Positions 8,682-17,476 of a DNA stretch of 64,000 nucleotides are shown one piece after another. The stretch is from Fusicatenibacter saccharivorans (GTDB lineage: Bacteria > Bacillota > Clostridia > Lachnospirales > Lachnospiraceae). The stretch's first letter is position 1; each line of letters starts with the position of its first letter. The stretch is from assembly GCF_027667425.1 (NCBI RefSeq), contig NZ_JAQEGR010000005.1:124001-188000 (forward strand), read 5' to 3'. Position numbers and translations under genes: made by a program. The notes below the pieces were generated by a model. The model did no database searches. It was not told the origin of the DNA and saw only the letters and a program-made list of their open reading frames with translations.

Positions 8682-9741
8682 TACTACAGAAAAAGAACAG
8701 AAACTGCCTGTAACGGAGAAAAACGGGACTGCTCCGGAAAAAACCGAACATATTTTAAACCGCCTGATCATCGGCGCGGGTGTCTGTGTTGCTGTTATTG
8801 CAGTTCTGATCGGTGTGAAACTGTACCGTCAGGACCGCCAGATGGACATTACAGAGCCGTTTGCGCGAAGTATGGTGCTCGCCTCCGATCCGCTTTCGGC
8901 AGAAAAACGGTTTCAGGCTGAAACGCTCTCTGCCGATCTCTGTGTCGGTGAGACGAGCGTACCGCTGAATGATATCTCGTTTTCTTCACAGGTAAAGGCC
9001 GGACTGTTTGATCTGGATCACAAAAAAGTATTGTTCGCGCAGAATATGTATGATCAGGTCTACCCAGCCAGCATCACGAAGATCATGACGGCTCTCCTTG
9101 CCATGGAATACAACCAGCCGGATACGCAGGTAACGATCACAGAAGAGGATCTTGCGCTGGAAGATGGATCCCAGATGAGTGGACTGGCCGTGGGCGATAC
9201 GGTAACGATGGATCAGCTTTTCCATGCATTGTTGATTTATTCTGCCAACGATGCTGCTATGGCGATTGCCCGCCAGGTAGGCGGAAGTGTAGAGAATTTC
9301 GTTCAGATGATGAACGATAAGGCAGCTTCCCTTGCCATGACCGGTACGCATTTTGCAAACCCGCACGGTCTTCACAATGAGAATCATTACACTACTGCAT
9401 ATGATGTTTATCTGATGCTGTATGCTGCCTATCAGCATACGGAATTCCAGAATACGATGTCAATGTCTTCCTACACGCTGAACATAACGCATGCGGACGG
9501 TACGGCGGGAACGATCTATTTAAGCTCCACGGACAAATATCTGACCGGAGAGAAAAACGCACCGGAAAATGTGACGGTGCTCGGCGGAAAAACCGGAACG
9601 ACCGATGAGGCCGGTTCCTGCCTGGCACTGGTATCCCAGAATGCATACGGAGAACCGTTTATCTCTGTCATTCTTCATGCATCAACAAAAGTGGAACTGT
9701 ACGAGGACATGAACACTCTTCTTTCCAATATCAACTCCTGA
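8656..9741 (+). CDS. Serine-type D-alanyl-D-alanine carboxypeptidase (low-mass PBP, S11 family)
   Basis: 361 residues from a GTG start preceded by GAGGAGA inside mgsA. A single membrane segment at about residues 32-52 anchors the protein, with a periplasm-equivalent catalytic domain outside. Active-site motifs are S139-I-T-K142, S196-A-N198 and K312-T-G314. These enzymes trim the terminal D-Ala from peptidoglycan stem peptides and so limit crosslinking. Unlike DacA, the C-terminal amphipathic anchor is missing; the N-terminal helix takes its place. It closes the mre-pbp2-min-rod operon. Confidence 0.92.
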   Translation: MKSTGETTNTTEKEQKLPVTEKNGTAPEKTEHILNRLIIGAGVCVAVIAVLIGVKLYRQDRQMDITEPFARSMVLASDPLSAEKRFQAETLSADLCVGETSVPLNDISFSSQVKAGLFDLDHKKVLFAQNMYDQVYPASITKIMTALLAMEYNQPDTQVTITEEDLALEDGSQMSGLAVGDTVTMDQLFHALLIYSANDAAMAIARQVGGSVENFVQMMNDKAASLAMTGTHFANPHGLHNENHYTTAYDVYLMLYAAYQHTEFQNTMSMSSYTLNITHADGTAGTIYLSSTDKYLTGEKNAPENVTVLGGKTGTTDEAGSCLALVSQNAYGEPFISVILHASTKVELYEDMNTLLSNINS

Positions 9742-9760
9742 CGTAATCTTTTTGCAATCC

Positions 9761-9790
9761 CCCGGACGGCGTTTTTTCTGCCTATCCGGG
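9761..9790 (+). terminator. Weak hairpin after the carboxypeptidase gene
   Basis: CCCGGA pairs with TCCGGG and an inner GGC with GCC, around a T-rich loop. No clear T-run follows, so termination here is uncertain. Confidence 0.35.
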
Positions 9791-9870
9791 AGATTGTCGT
9801 ATCCGTTTAGAAAAACAGAGCTCCTTTCCCTGCGAATTAGAAGATTTTTCAGAATTTTTTCATTTTACCA

Positions 9871-9899
9871 TTGAAAACGTTGGTGAATTGTACTATAAT
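9871..9899 (+). promoter_or_regulatory. Strong sigma-A-type promoter
   Basis: TTGAAA and TATAAT separated by exactly 17 bp, about 64 bp upstream of the P-loop gene. This is among the best promoters in the window and suggests that the small gene is well expressed on its own transcript. Confidence 0.85.
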
Positions 9900-9962
9900 T
9901 AAACCATGAACTTAAAGGTTTTTGGTGAAAATATCTTATTCTAATCTAAGGAGGAAACTGCT

Positions 9963-10382
9963 ATGGTTCAATTAATTGTAGGCAAGAAGGGAAAAGGCAA
10001 AACAAAACAGCTGTTAGACAAAGTAAATGCAGAGGTAAAAACCGCAAACGGAAATATCGTGTATATTGACAAGAGCACAAAGCACATGTTTGAATTAAAC
10101 AACAAAGTACGTCTGATTTCCGCAACCGACTATCCTCTGAAAAACAGTGATGAATTTATCGGATTTATCTGCGGTATCGTTTCTCAGGACCACGATCTCG
10201 CAAGCGTTTATCTCGACAGCTTCCTGAAAGTAGCAAAACTGGAAGGAGAGGACATCACAGATTGTGTTGAACAGCTGGAAGGCATTGGCAAGCAGTATAA
10301 CATTACCTTCGTATTAAGTGTCTCCATGGATAAAGAAGAGCTTCCGGAAGGCATGCAGGATAAGATTATCGTTGCACTGTAA
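9963..10382 (+). CDS. Small P-loop protein of unknown function
   Basis: 139 residues. It opens with a Walker A loop, G7-K-K-G-K-G-K-T14. A possible Walker B strand (NIVYID, about 31-36) comes unusually soon after it. The rest is short alpha/beta with no recognisable transport, helicase or kinase motif and no membrane segment, so it should be cytosolic. Some databases label such clostridial proteins 'PilT-like', but nothing here supports pilus retraction. A consensus promoter, a perfect Shine-Dalgarno (TAAGGAGGA) and a terminator make it a single-gene unit. I do not recognise a function. Confidence 0.8.
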   Translation: MVQLIVGKKGKGKTKQLLDKVNAEVKTANGNIVYIDKSTKHMFELNNKVRLISATDYPLKNSDEFIGFICGIVSQDHDLASVYLDSFLKVAKLEGEDITDCVEQLEGIGKQYNITFVLSVSMDKEELPEGMQDKIIVAL

Positions 10383-10420
10383 CCAAAACTGTATTATAAT
10401 AATTGCATAGCGACAAAACC

Positions 10421-10450
10421 AAAGGACGGCGCTTACGGCACCGTCCTTTT
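10421..10450 (+). terminator. Rho-independent terminator
   Basis: AAAGGACGG pairs with CCGTCCTTT around an 11-nt loop, with Ts at the 3' side. It ends the single-gene P-loop transcript. Confidence 0.8.
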
Positions 10451-10485
10451 AGCGCATGGATTAAACAATAAAAGGAGCATACATT

Positions 10486-11871
10486 TTGTCTAAGCAGAAA
10501 AAGAACAGCCGCCGGCATTCGAGAATCCGTTTCCCTTTTCCAGCGTTGAATATTGGAAATATCATCTTTGGAGCCCTTTTTTTCTATATGGCAGTTTCAC
10601 TTTTCTTTTACCTGACCGCCGATCATATCAAATCTTTTCAGGTTGTGCAGGGAACTTTATCCCGGAATGATACCTATACCGCATTCGCCATGCGGACAGA
10701 GAGTGTGCAGCTTTCCTCCGGCAGCGGATATGTTCAGTTCTATACCCCAAATGCATCGAAAATCAGCCGCGGAAGCGCTGTTTATGGGATTTCCGCAACA
10801 GAAAATGCCGATACCTCTGGTATTTCGGCAGATGCGGCAACGAGAACGTCGCTTCGTTCCTCGCTCGCACGTTTTTCTTCTGATTATGATTCCAGTTCCT
10901 TTTCCGGCATTTATCAGCTGAAAACAGAACTTTCCGCAAAGCTGCTTGCCGCTGCCGCTGAAAACGGAGATTCCTCATCACAGACGATATTTTATGCAGA
11001 TCAGGACGGTGTTGTCGTCTACGGCAGTGATGGATATGAAAGCTATACGGAGGACAGCCTTACGCCGGAGCTTTTCTCTACGAAAGCCTCTGTGGTTTCC
11101 TTTGATTCCGGCGCGCAGACGGAGCCTGGAAATGCAGTATACCGTCTGGTGACAGATGAGCAGTGGGAAATTGCCGTTCCGGTGACGAATAAGCAGGTCG
11201 TTACACTTTCCAATTTCAGTACGATAAAAGTTAAATTTCTGAAAGACGGAAAAACACAGACGGGAACACTGAATCTAAAGTCCATTAACGATCAGAACTA
11301 TGCTGTCATTTCGTTTACAAGCGGGATGATCCGTTATGCGGAAGACCGTTTTCTTTCAATAGAGCTGGTCACAAACACTGGAAGCGGACTGAAAATTCCA
11401 AATACTGCCATCACGGAAAAAGATTTCTATAAAATCCCGGCGCAGATGCTCGTACAGGGCGGAGACAGCAATTCTTCCGGTTTCCTGCGGGAAAAGACCG
11501 ATAAAAAAGGAAATGTCATGCTGGATGATAACGGACAGCCGGTGACAGAATTTGTAAACGCCACGATCTATGAGCAGGTCAATGATGAAAATGATAATCC
11601 GGTCGAATATTACGTCGACATGGCCGCTTTTAATGATGGAGATATACTTCGTGCACAGGATTCCGCCACAACGTATCAGATTGGAGAAACGGTTCCGCTG
11701 CAGGGTGTTTACTGCATCAACAAAGGATATGCTGTATTCCGCAAAATTCAGATCATCGATCAGAATGCGGAGTATTCTATCATAAAAAAACAAACGCAAT
11801 ACGGCATTTCGCAGTATGATTATATTGTGGAAAATGCATCCACCGTCAGTGAAGAAGATATTGTGCATTAA
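10486..11871 (+). CDS. HlyD-like membrane-anchored adaptor protein
   Basis: 461 residues from a TTG start with AAAGGAG upstream; there is no better in-frame ATG near it. A basic N-terminus is followed by one membrane helix (about 25-43). A beta-rich extracytoplasmic region follows, including a lipoyl-like half (GYVQFYTPNASKISRGSAVY) and later barrel-like strands (GLKIPNTAITEKDFY). This resembles HlyD/AcrA periplasmic adaptors, which are common in Clostridia as members of the yggS-sepF neighbourhood. No transporter gene adjoins it. It lies 20 bp before yggS, so a role at the wall or division site is possible but only inferred. Confidence 0.68.
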   Translation: MSKQKKNSRRHSRIRFPFPALNIGNIIFGALFFYMAVSLFFYLTADHIKSFQVVQGTLSRNDTYTAFAMRTESVQLSSGSGYVQFYTPNASKISRGSAVYGISATENADTSGISADAATRTSLRSSLARFSSDYDSSSFSGIYQLKTELSAKLLAAAAENGDSSSQTIFYADQDGVVVYGSDGYESYTEDSLTPELFSTKASVVSFDSGAQTEPGNAVYRLVTDEQWEIAVPVTNKQVVTLSNFSTIKVKFLKDGKTQTGTLNLKSINDQNYAVISFTSGMIRYAEDRFLSIELVTNTGSGLKIPNTAITEKDFYKIPAQMLVQGGDSNSSGFLREKTDKKGNVMLDDNGQPVTEFVNATIYEQVNDENDNPVEYYVDMAAFNDGDILRAQDSATTYQIGETVPLQGVYCINKGYAVFRKIQIIDQNAEYSIIKKQTQYGISQYDYIVENASTVSEEDIVH

Positions 11872-11891
11872 ATACTGGAGGTTAGAAAGAT

Positions 11892-12587
11892 ATGCTGAAA
11901 GAGAACTATGAAGAAGTCCAGAAGAAAATTACAGAAGCCTGCAAAAGAGCCGGACGGAACCGGGAGGAAGTTACCCTGATTGCGGTCAGCAAGACAAAAC
12001 CGGTCGAAATGCTTTCCGAAATCTATGATCTTGGCGAACGCAATTTCGGTGAAAACAAAGTGCAGGAGCTGACAGAAAAAGAGGAAGTGCTGCCAAAGGA
12101 TATCCACTGGCACATGATCGGTCATCTGCAGCGGAATAAAGTAAAATACATTGCAGGAAAAGTTGCCCTGATTCATTCTGTCGATTCTCTTCGTCTGGCA
12201 AAAACGATCAGTGAGGAAGCGGTAAAGCACAACTGCGAAATCCCGATCCTGATCGAGGTAAACGTTGCCGGCGAGGAAAGCAAGTTTGGTGTCTCCGTAG
12301 AGGAAACCCTTCCATTGATTGAAGAAATCGCAAAACTTCCGGCAATTCATGTGGAGGGACTTATGACCATTGCACCGTATGTGGAAGATCCAGAAGAAAA
12401 TCGTCCGGTTTTTCGCAAATTAAAGGAATTAAGTGTTGACATTGCCGCCAAAAACATTAATAATGTACGTATGGCCATTTTGAGCATGGGCATGACCGGC
12501 GATTACGAAGTAGCAGTAGAAGAAGGCGCCACTTTAGTACGGGTTGGAACCGGAGTCTTTGGCGAACGGGATTACAGTAAAAGATAA
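11892..12587 (+). CDS. yggS: Pyridoxal-phosphate homeostasis protein YggS/YlmE
   Basis: 231 residues, the family norm. The PLP lysine sits in TLIAVSKTKP near residue 35. FGENKVQEL, WHMIGHLQRNK and LSMGMTGDYEVAVEEG follow in order. YggS binds PLP and buffers it, affecting amino-acid metabolism, without known catalysis of its own. In Firmicutes it precedes sepF, as here. The Shine-Dalgarno GGAGGTTAGAAAG fits the chosen ATG. Confidence 0.95.
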   Translation: MLKENYEEVQKKITEACKRAGRNREEVTLIAVSKTKPVEMLSEIYDLGERNFGENKVQELTEKEEVLPKDIHWHMIGHLQRNKVKYIAGKVALIHSVDSLRLAKTISEEAVKHNCEIPILIEVNVAGEESKFGVSVEETLPLIEEIAKLPAIHVEGLMTIAPYVEDPEENRPVFRKLKELSVDIAAKNINNVRMAILSMGMTGDYEVAVEEGATLVRVGTGVFGERDYSKR

Positions 12588-12676
12588 CAGGAAGTCTTTC
12601 CAAGAAGAGTGACCCCGCGCATTCTGCACGGCTGTCTGGCCAAATGCCACAGGACTAAAAATAGGAGAGTATAAGA

Positions 12677-13288
12677 ATGAGTGTTTTAGACAAATTTCTG
12701 GATGCCATCCGGCTGAACGACGATTACGAGGAAGAGGATGCTGATTCGGATAGCTTCTTCGATGAAGAAGACGATGATATAGAAGAAAAACCAAAGAAAC
12801 GTTTCTTCCGTAAACTGGAGAACGAGGATGAGGACGAAGAGGAAGAGCCGCAGGCGAAACCGGTTCACACTGCACCGCGTAAACAGCCGGCGCCAAAGAC
12901 CACCGCTTCAAGCCAGGCTGCTGCTGCACGAGCTCCAAAGCCAGCTGCTCCGGTTTCCTCGAAAGTTACTCCAATGAGAAAGAAAGCAGGTGCATTAAAT
13001 ATGGAAGTATGCGTCATCAAACCGGCTTCCATGGAGGATACCCGTGAAATCGCGGATACGCTTCTGGCCGGATGTACCGTTGTCCTTAACTTAGAAGGCA
13101 TTGATGTGGATATTGCCCAGAGAATCATTGATTTCTGCTGTGGTGCATGCTACTGCATGAGCGGAAGTCTGCAGAAAGTTTCCAGCTATATTTTCATCCT
13201 GACACCGTCCAGTGTAGAAATTTCCGGCGACATCCAGGATATCTTAAGCGGAGCTTTTGATCTTCCAAATATCCGTACCGATTATTAA
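12677..13288 (+). CDS. sepF: Cell division protein SepF
   Basis: 203 residues. The N-terminal membrane-binding helix (MSVLDKFLDAIRL) is followed by a long very acidic and then A/P-rich linker (about 15-105). The conserved SepF core follows (VCVIKPASMEDTREIADTL, and GSLQKVSSYIFILTPSSVEISG). SepF tethers FtsZ polymers to the membrane and can replace FtsA. The acidic D/E linker is longer than in Bacillus SepF (about 150 residues in all). It follows yggS by 89 bp, and a terminator follows it. Confidence 0.94.
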   Translation: MSVLDKFLDAIRLNDDYEEEDADSDSFFDEEDDDIEEKPKKRFFRKLENEDEDEEEEPQAKPVHTAPRKQPAPKTTASSQAAAARAPKPAAPVSSKVTPMRKKAGALNMEVCVIKPASMEDTREIADTLLAGCTVVLNLEGIDVDIAQRIIDFCCGACYCMSGSLQKVSSYIFILTPSSVEISGDIQDILSGAFDLPNIRTDY

Positions 13289-13360
13289 AGAAAATTATCT
13301 TTGCAGTAAATTAAAATGGATCTACTGGATCAATTATTGATTTACTTAGTAACAAAGGAA

Positions 13361-13392
13361 AAGCATCAGATGCAGGATTCTGATGCTTTTTT
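13361..13392 (+). terminator. Rho-independent terminator after sepF
   Basis: AAGCATCAG pairs with CTGATGCTT (9 bp, 10-nt loop), followed by a T-run. It separates the sepF unit from aroB. Confidence 0.85.
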
Positions 13393-13421
13393 CATGAAAG
13401 AACATACAGGAGGCATAATTT

Positions 13422-14534
13422 ATGAAAACACTTACCGTTAAAAGAGAAGGCACATCTACTGAATTTTCTTATGAAATTGTCTGGGACGGCAGCTACGAAC
13501 GCCTCGCCGGCTGTGTGGAGAACTTAAAACTCCCTGCAAAAAAGGCCTGCATTGTCACAGACAGCACGGTTTCAGAACTGTATCTGGAAGAGGTAAAAAA
13601 TGTACTGTCCCCGCTGTTTGAGACCGTAACCGCATTTGTTTTCCCGGCTGGTGAAGCAAGCAAAAATCTGGATACCGTCAAAGATCTGTACACGCATCTG
13701 ATTGAAAACCACTTTGAGAGAAAAGACATTTTATTCGCACTCGGCGGCGGTGTCGTTGGGGATCTGACCGGCTATGCGGCGGCAACGTATCTGCGCGGCA
13801 TTGATTTCATCCAGCTTCCGACGACACTGCTTGCACAGGTAGATTCCAGCGTTGGAGGAAAAACGGGCGTCGATTTCGACCAGTACAAAAATATGGTCGG
13901 TGCATTCCATCATCCACGTCTTGTCTATATGAATATGGCAACCTTAAAATCCCTGAACGGCGAACAGTTTGCCTGCGGTATGGGAGAAGTCCTGAAAACA
14001 GGTCTGATCCGCGATGAAAAATTCTACATCTGGACCATCAATCACATGTCTGAGATCGAAGAGCGGATTGAGCCGGTATTAACGAAAATGATCCAGAAAT
14101 GCTGCGATATCAAACGCCAGGTTGTAGAAAATGACCCAACAGAACAGGGAGAGCGTGCCGTTTTAAATCTTGGCCATACGATCGGTCATGCCATTGAAAA
14201 GCTCAAAAACTTCGAACTGCTCCATGGCCAGTGCGTTGCACTTGGAACCGTTGCTGCTGCCTATATTTCCTACAAGAGAAGTTATCTCTCCGATGAAGAG
14301 TTTTACGAGATTCGTGATATGAACGTCGGTTTCTATCTGCCAATCACCGTGGACGGCCTGAAATCGGAAGATATTCTGGCTGCAACAAAATCGGACAAGA
14401 AAATGGAACAGGGTACGATCAAATTCATCCTTCTGGAGTCTGTCGGCCATGCTGTGGTGGACCGCACGGTTACAGATGAAGAAATGCTGGAAGCTATCAA
14501 TTCTATTAATGGAGATCTGATCGATGAAGAGTAA
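13422..14534 (+). CDS. aroB: 3-dehydroquinate synthase
   Basis: 370 residues. It has the NAD-binding GGGVVGDLTGYAAATYLRG and LPTTLLAQVDSSVGGKTGVD motifs and the zinc-ligand region LNLGHTIGHAIE. The enzyme converts DAHP to 3-dehydroquinate, step two of the shikimate pathway for aromatic amino acids. No other aro genes are nearby; lspA overlaps its end by 11 bp and is probably co-transcribed. CAGGAGG lies before the ATG. Confidence 0.96.
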   Translation: MKTLTVKREGTSTEFSYEIVWDGSYERLAGCVENLKLPAKKACIVTDSTVSELYLEEVKNVLSPLFETVTAFVFPAGEASKNLDTVKDLYTHLIENHFERKDILFALGGGVVGDLTGYAAATYLRGIDFIQLPTTLLAQVDSSVGGKTGVDFDQYKNMVGAFHHPRLVYMNMATLKSLNGEQFACGMGEVLKTGLIRDEKFYIWTINHMSEIEERIEPVLTKMIQKCCDIKRQVVENDPTEQGERAVLNLGHTIGHAIEKLKNFELLHGQCVALGTVAAAYISYKRSYLSDEEFYEIRDMNVGFYLPITVDGLKSEDILAATKSDKKMEQGTIKFILLESVGHAVVDRTVTDEEMLEAINSINGDLIDEE

Positions 14535-15060
14535 AAAACTTTCTCCGCTGGCCGTTTATCTGGTTTGCGCGGCAGCAATTGTCCTTCTGCTTGCAGCAGA
14601 TCAGTATACAAAATCACTGGCAGTGCAGTATCTGAAGGACCAGCCGTCGATCGAGCTCATTCCAGGGGTTTTGGAGCTGTTTTATCTGGAAAACCGCGGT
14701 ATGGCATTCGGACTTCTGCAGGATCAGTACTGGCTGTTTGCTATGATGACGGTATTGTTTCTGATCGTCATGGTGATCGTCTTTTACAAGCTTCCAAAGA
14801 CACGCCGCTTTTTACCGCTTTTTGCCGTGCTGACTGTTCTGACGGCTGGTGCGGTCGGAAATTTTTACGATCGTTTTCTGAATCACTATGTCGTTGATTT
14901 CATCTACGTTTCGCTGATCAACTTTCCGGTTTTTAACGTAGCTGATATTTATGTCACCGTATCGGTCGCTGTCTTTTTACTGCTGTATCTGTTGTACTAC
15001 AAGGACGAAGACTTCGCATTTCTGCATAAAAACGCCAAAAAGGAGGAGTCCGATGGCTGA
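14524..15060 (+). CDS. lspA: Lipoprotein signal peptidase II
   Basis: 178 residues with four membrane helices. The family motifs are D-Q-x-T-K in helix 1 (LLAADQYTKSLA), ENRGMAFGLL, and the two catalytic aspartates in VVDFI and FNVADIYV. It cleaves the signal peptide from prolipoproteins at the lipid-modified Cys, so it would process the ApbE lipoprotein encoded at 48802-49965. It overlaps aroB upstream and rluD downstream (8 bp), which suggests translational coupling. Confidence 0.95.
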   Translation: MKSKKLSPLAVYLVCAAAIVLLLAADQYTKSLAVQYLKDQPSIELIPGVLELFYLENRGMAFGLLQDQYWLFAMMTVLFLIVMVIVFYKLPKTRRFLPLFAVLTVLTAGAVGNFYDRFLNHYVVDFIYVSLINFPVFNVADIYVTVSVAVFLLLYLLYYKDEDFAFLHKNAKKEESDG

Positions 15061-15982
15061 AGAAGAACGGATTTTGGAAGTTACACCGGATTTTGACGGA
15101 AAACGGATTGATCAGTGCCTGGCCGCATCTTTTTCGGACTGTTCCCGTTCTTTTCTGCAGAAGCTTTTAAAAGACGGAAAGGTTTCGATCAACGGAAAAA
15201 CGCAGAAAGCAAGCAGTAAGGTTGCCGCCGGTGATGCCGTTCTGGTGCTTCTGCCGGAACCGGAAGAACTGAACGTGGATCCAGAAAACATTCCGCTTGA
15301 TATTCTGTACGAGGATGATGATCTTCTGGTCGTCAATAAGCCCAAGGGGATGGTCGTACATCCGGCGGCAGGCCACAGCAGCGGAACACTGGTCAATGCG
15401 GTTCTGTATCACTGCCGCGGAAATCTCTCCGGCATCAACGGCGTTCTGCGCCCCGGAATCGTCCACAGAATCGATATGGACACAACGGGTGCCCTGGTTA
15501 TCTGTAAGAGCGATTTCGCCCACCAGAGCCTCGCAGAACAGCTCTCTGTACATTCCATTACCCGAAAGTACCGGGCAATTGTCCATGGGAATCTGAAAGA
15601 GGACGAGGGAACCGTGCGCGGTGCAATCGGCCGCCATCCGACAGACCGGAAAAAGATGGCGATTAATGAACGGAACGGAAAACCGGCGGTCACACATTAC
15701 CGTGTGCTGGAACGCCTTGGAAATTATACGTATATTGAATGCCAGCTGGAAACCGGCCGGACGCATCAGATCCGTGTCCATATGGCAAGTATCGGGCATC
15801 CGCTGCTTGGCGATGCGGTTTATGGCCCGAAGAAATGCCCGGTGAAAAACCTGCAGGGACAGACGCTGCATGCGATGGTACTTGGATTTATCCATCCACG
15901 GACCGGTGCCTATATGGAGTTTGAGGCGCCGATTCCGGAATATTTTTCCAATCTGTTGCTGCAGTTTCGAAAAAATGTCTGA
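15053..15982 (+). CDS. rluD: RluD-type 23S rRNA pseudouridine synthase
   Basis: 309 residues from the ATG at 15053, which has AGGAGGAGT before it and overlaps the lspA stop; the open frame further upstream is not used. The N-terminal S4 domain (RIDQCLAASFSDCSRSFLQ) is followed by the catalytic domain with the aspartate motif HRIDMDTTGALV. Later motifs GRTHQIRVHMASIGHPLLGD complete the family. It should form pseudouridines in 23S rRNA. The lspA-rluD pair is classic in Firmicutes (B. subtilis ylyB). A second paralogue starts at 17477. Confidence 0.93.
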   Translation: MAEEERILEVTPDFDGKRIDQCLAASFSDCSRSFLQKLLKDGKVSINGKTQKASSKVAAGDAVLVLLPEPEELNVDPENIPLDILYEDDDLLVVNKPKGMVVHPAAGHSSGTLVNAVLYHCRGNLSGINGVLRPGIVHRIDMDTTGALVICKSDFAHQSLAEQLSVHSITRKYRAIVHGNLKEDEGTVRGAIGRHPTDRKKMAINERNGKPAVTHYRVLERLGNYTYIECQLETGRTHQIRVHMASIGHPLLGDAVYGPKKCPVKNLQGQTLHAMVLGFIHPRTGAYMEFEAPIPEYFSNLLLQFRKNV

Positions 15983-16050
15983 AACCGCTTAAAAAGAATG
16001 ATATTTTAAAAAGTATATAGTTAATTTGTATAAGTTTTATCAAAATGTTC

Positions 16051-16079
16051 TGTACTTTCTGTGAATTCTGTAGTATACT
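16051..16079 (+). promoter_or_regulatory. Probable promoter of the cytidylate-kinase-like gene
   Basis: TATACT at 16074 with TGTACT 17 bp upstream. The -10 is good and the -35 poor. Confidence 0.5.
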
Positions 16080-16155
16080 GGATGTAACGAAAAAACGCGA
16101 GTTACTACATCTGTGAAAGCAGATTATTGTGACGGAATGGAAAGGAGCGGATTAT

Positions 16156-16794
16156 ATGAAAACTATCATAACGATTGGACGTCAGTACGGAAGCGCCGGA
16201 CATTCCATTGGTAAGATTTTAGCGGATGACCTGGGAATTAAGTACTATGACAAAGAGCTGCTGGAGAGAGCAGCAAAGGACAGCGGATTATGCCAGGAAT
16301 TGTTCGAAAACCACGATGAAAAACCAACCAACAGCTTTTTATACTCTCTGGTTATGGACAGTTACTCCTTCGGCTATGGATCTACCATGATGGATATGCC
16401 GCTGAACCAGAAGGTATTTCTGGCACAGTTTGATGCCATCAAGAAGATTTCGCAGGACGGTCCGTGTGTCATCGTAGGCCGCTGTGCAGATTATGCACTG
16501 GAGGAAAATCCGAACGTGCTGAGCATCTTTATTAAAGCAGATATGCAGGATCGCATCCGCCGTATCGCAAAGCTGTATGATCTTTCCGATGCAAAAGCAA
16601 AAGACAAGATCACAAAGATCGACAAACAGCGTGCAAGCTACTACAATTACTACACCAGCAAACGCTGGGGCGAGGTAGACAGCTACGACCTGTGCCTGAA
16701 CAGCAGTGTATTCGGTATCGATGGAACCGTAGATATGATCAAACAGGCAATTGAAGTTAAAGAAGCGGGAATCCGCAAGATTTTCAGCACCTGA
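16156..16794 (+). CDS. Cytidylate kinase-like family protein
   Basis: 212 residues from the ATG at 16156, which has AAAGGAG 8 bp upstream; a GTG at 16129 lacks one. The P-loop appears as GRQYGSAGHSIG near residue 8, followed by LGIKYYDKELLERAA. A nucleotide-kinase core (VIVGRCADYAL, then an R-rich lid) is present. This matches the 'cytidylate kinase 2' family, widespread in gut anaerobes. It differs from housekeeping Cmk, so its substrate is unproven. A hairpin follows and separates it from dtd. Confidence 0.85.
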   Translation: MKTIITIGRQYGSAGHSIGKILADDLGIKYYDKELLERAAKDSGLCQELFENHDEKPTNSFLYSLVMDSYSFGYGSTMMDMPLNQKVFLAQFDAIKKISQDGPCVIVGRCADYALEENPNVLSIFIKADMQDRIRRIAKLYDLSDAKAKDKITKIDKQRASYYNYYTSKRWGEVDSYDLCLNSSVFGIDGTVDMIKQAIEVKEAGIRKIFST

Positions 16795-16817
16795 TCAAAA
16801 CAGAACATAGGAGAAAC

Positions 16818-16847
16818 GACCCTCCTCTTAAAAATAAGAGGAGGGTC
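16818..16847 (+). terminator. Hairpin, probable terminator
   Basis: A perfect 13-bp stem (GACCCTCCTCTTA and its complement) closes an AAAA loop, followed by a short ATTTT stretch. The stem is strong and the T-run short, so partial read-through into dtd is possible. Confidence 0.7.
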
Positions 16848-16869
16848 ATTTTATGAAAGGATTTTAAAG

Positions 16870-17310
16870 ATGAGAATTGTTATACAACGTGTAAAAAGAG
16901 CAAGTGTTTCGGTGGAAGAGAAGGTTGTCGGATCGATTCAGAAAGGTTTTCTGGTTCTGATCGGTGTCGGCCAGGGGGACGATGAAGCAACAGCAGACAA
17001 GTATATGAAAAAACTGCTGGGACTGCGTATTTTTGAAGATGAAAATGGAAAGACGAACAAGTCCCTGGCAGATGTGGATGGACAGCTTCTGATGGTTTCA
17101 CAATTTACCCTGTATGCCAACTGTAAAAAGGGAAACCGTCCAAGCTTCACGGAAGCAGGCGAGCCGCACAGAGCAGAAGAACTGTATGAATATATGGTCG
17201 CGAAAGCACGGGAACAGGTTCCTGTTGTCGAAACGGGAGTGTTCGGGGCTGAGATGGAAGTATCACTGGTGAATGATGGGCCGTTTACGGTGATCTTAGA
17301 GGATCTGTAA
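16870..17310 (+). CDS. dtd: D-aminoacyl-tRNA deacylase
   Basis: 146 residues, the exact family length. The substrate-site motifs SQFTLYA and NDGPFT (the Gly-cisPro region) are present. It hydrolyses D-amino acids, and glycine mischarged on tRNA-Ala, and protects translation. In many Firmicutes the motif ends PVT; here it is PFT, a minor change. The ribosome site is modest (AAAGGA). Confidence 0.95.
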   Translation: MRIVIQRVKRASVSVEEKVVGSIQKGFLVLIGVGQGDDEATADKYMKKLLGLRIFEDENGKTNKSLADVDGQLLMVSQFTLYANCKKGNRPSFTEAGEPHRAEELYEYMVAKAREQVPVVETGVFGAEMEVSLVNDGPFTVILEDL

Positions 17311-17476
17311 ATAAAATTTTTTTGTTTGCCGAATCGGTAAAACAGAACGTGGTTTGCGAGATCTGTGAAACCTGTTTTTGTCTAGAGATAGTGTACCATC
17401 ATCGTACTGAATTGTTTGTATTTATATAGTTTACATAAAATGATTATGTGAACTTGTGAAGAGGAGAAAATCTTTT

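Noticed and set aside
9761..9790. Firm terminator after the carboxypeptidase gene
   Set aside because: Hairpin lacks a T-tail; kept only as a low-confidence feature.
17456..17476. GTG start for the second pseudouridine synthase
   Set aside because: No ribosome site; GAGGAG fits the ATG at 17477 with proper spacing.
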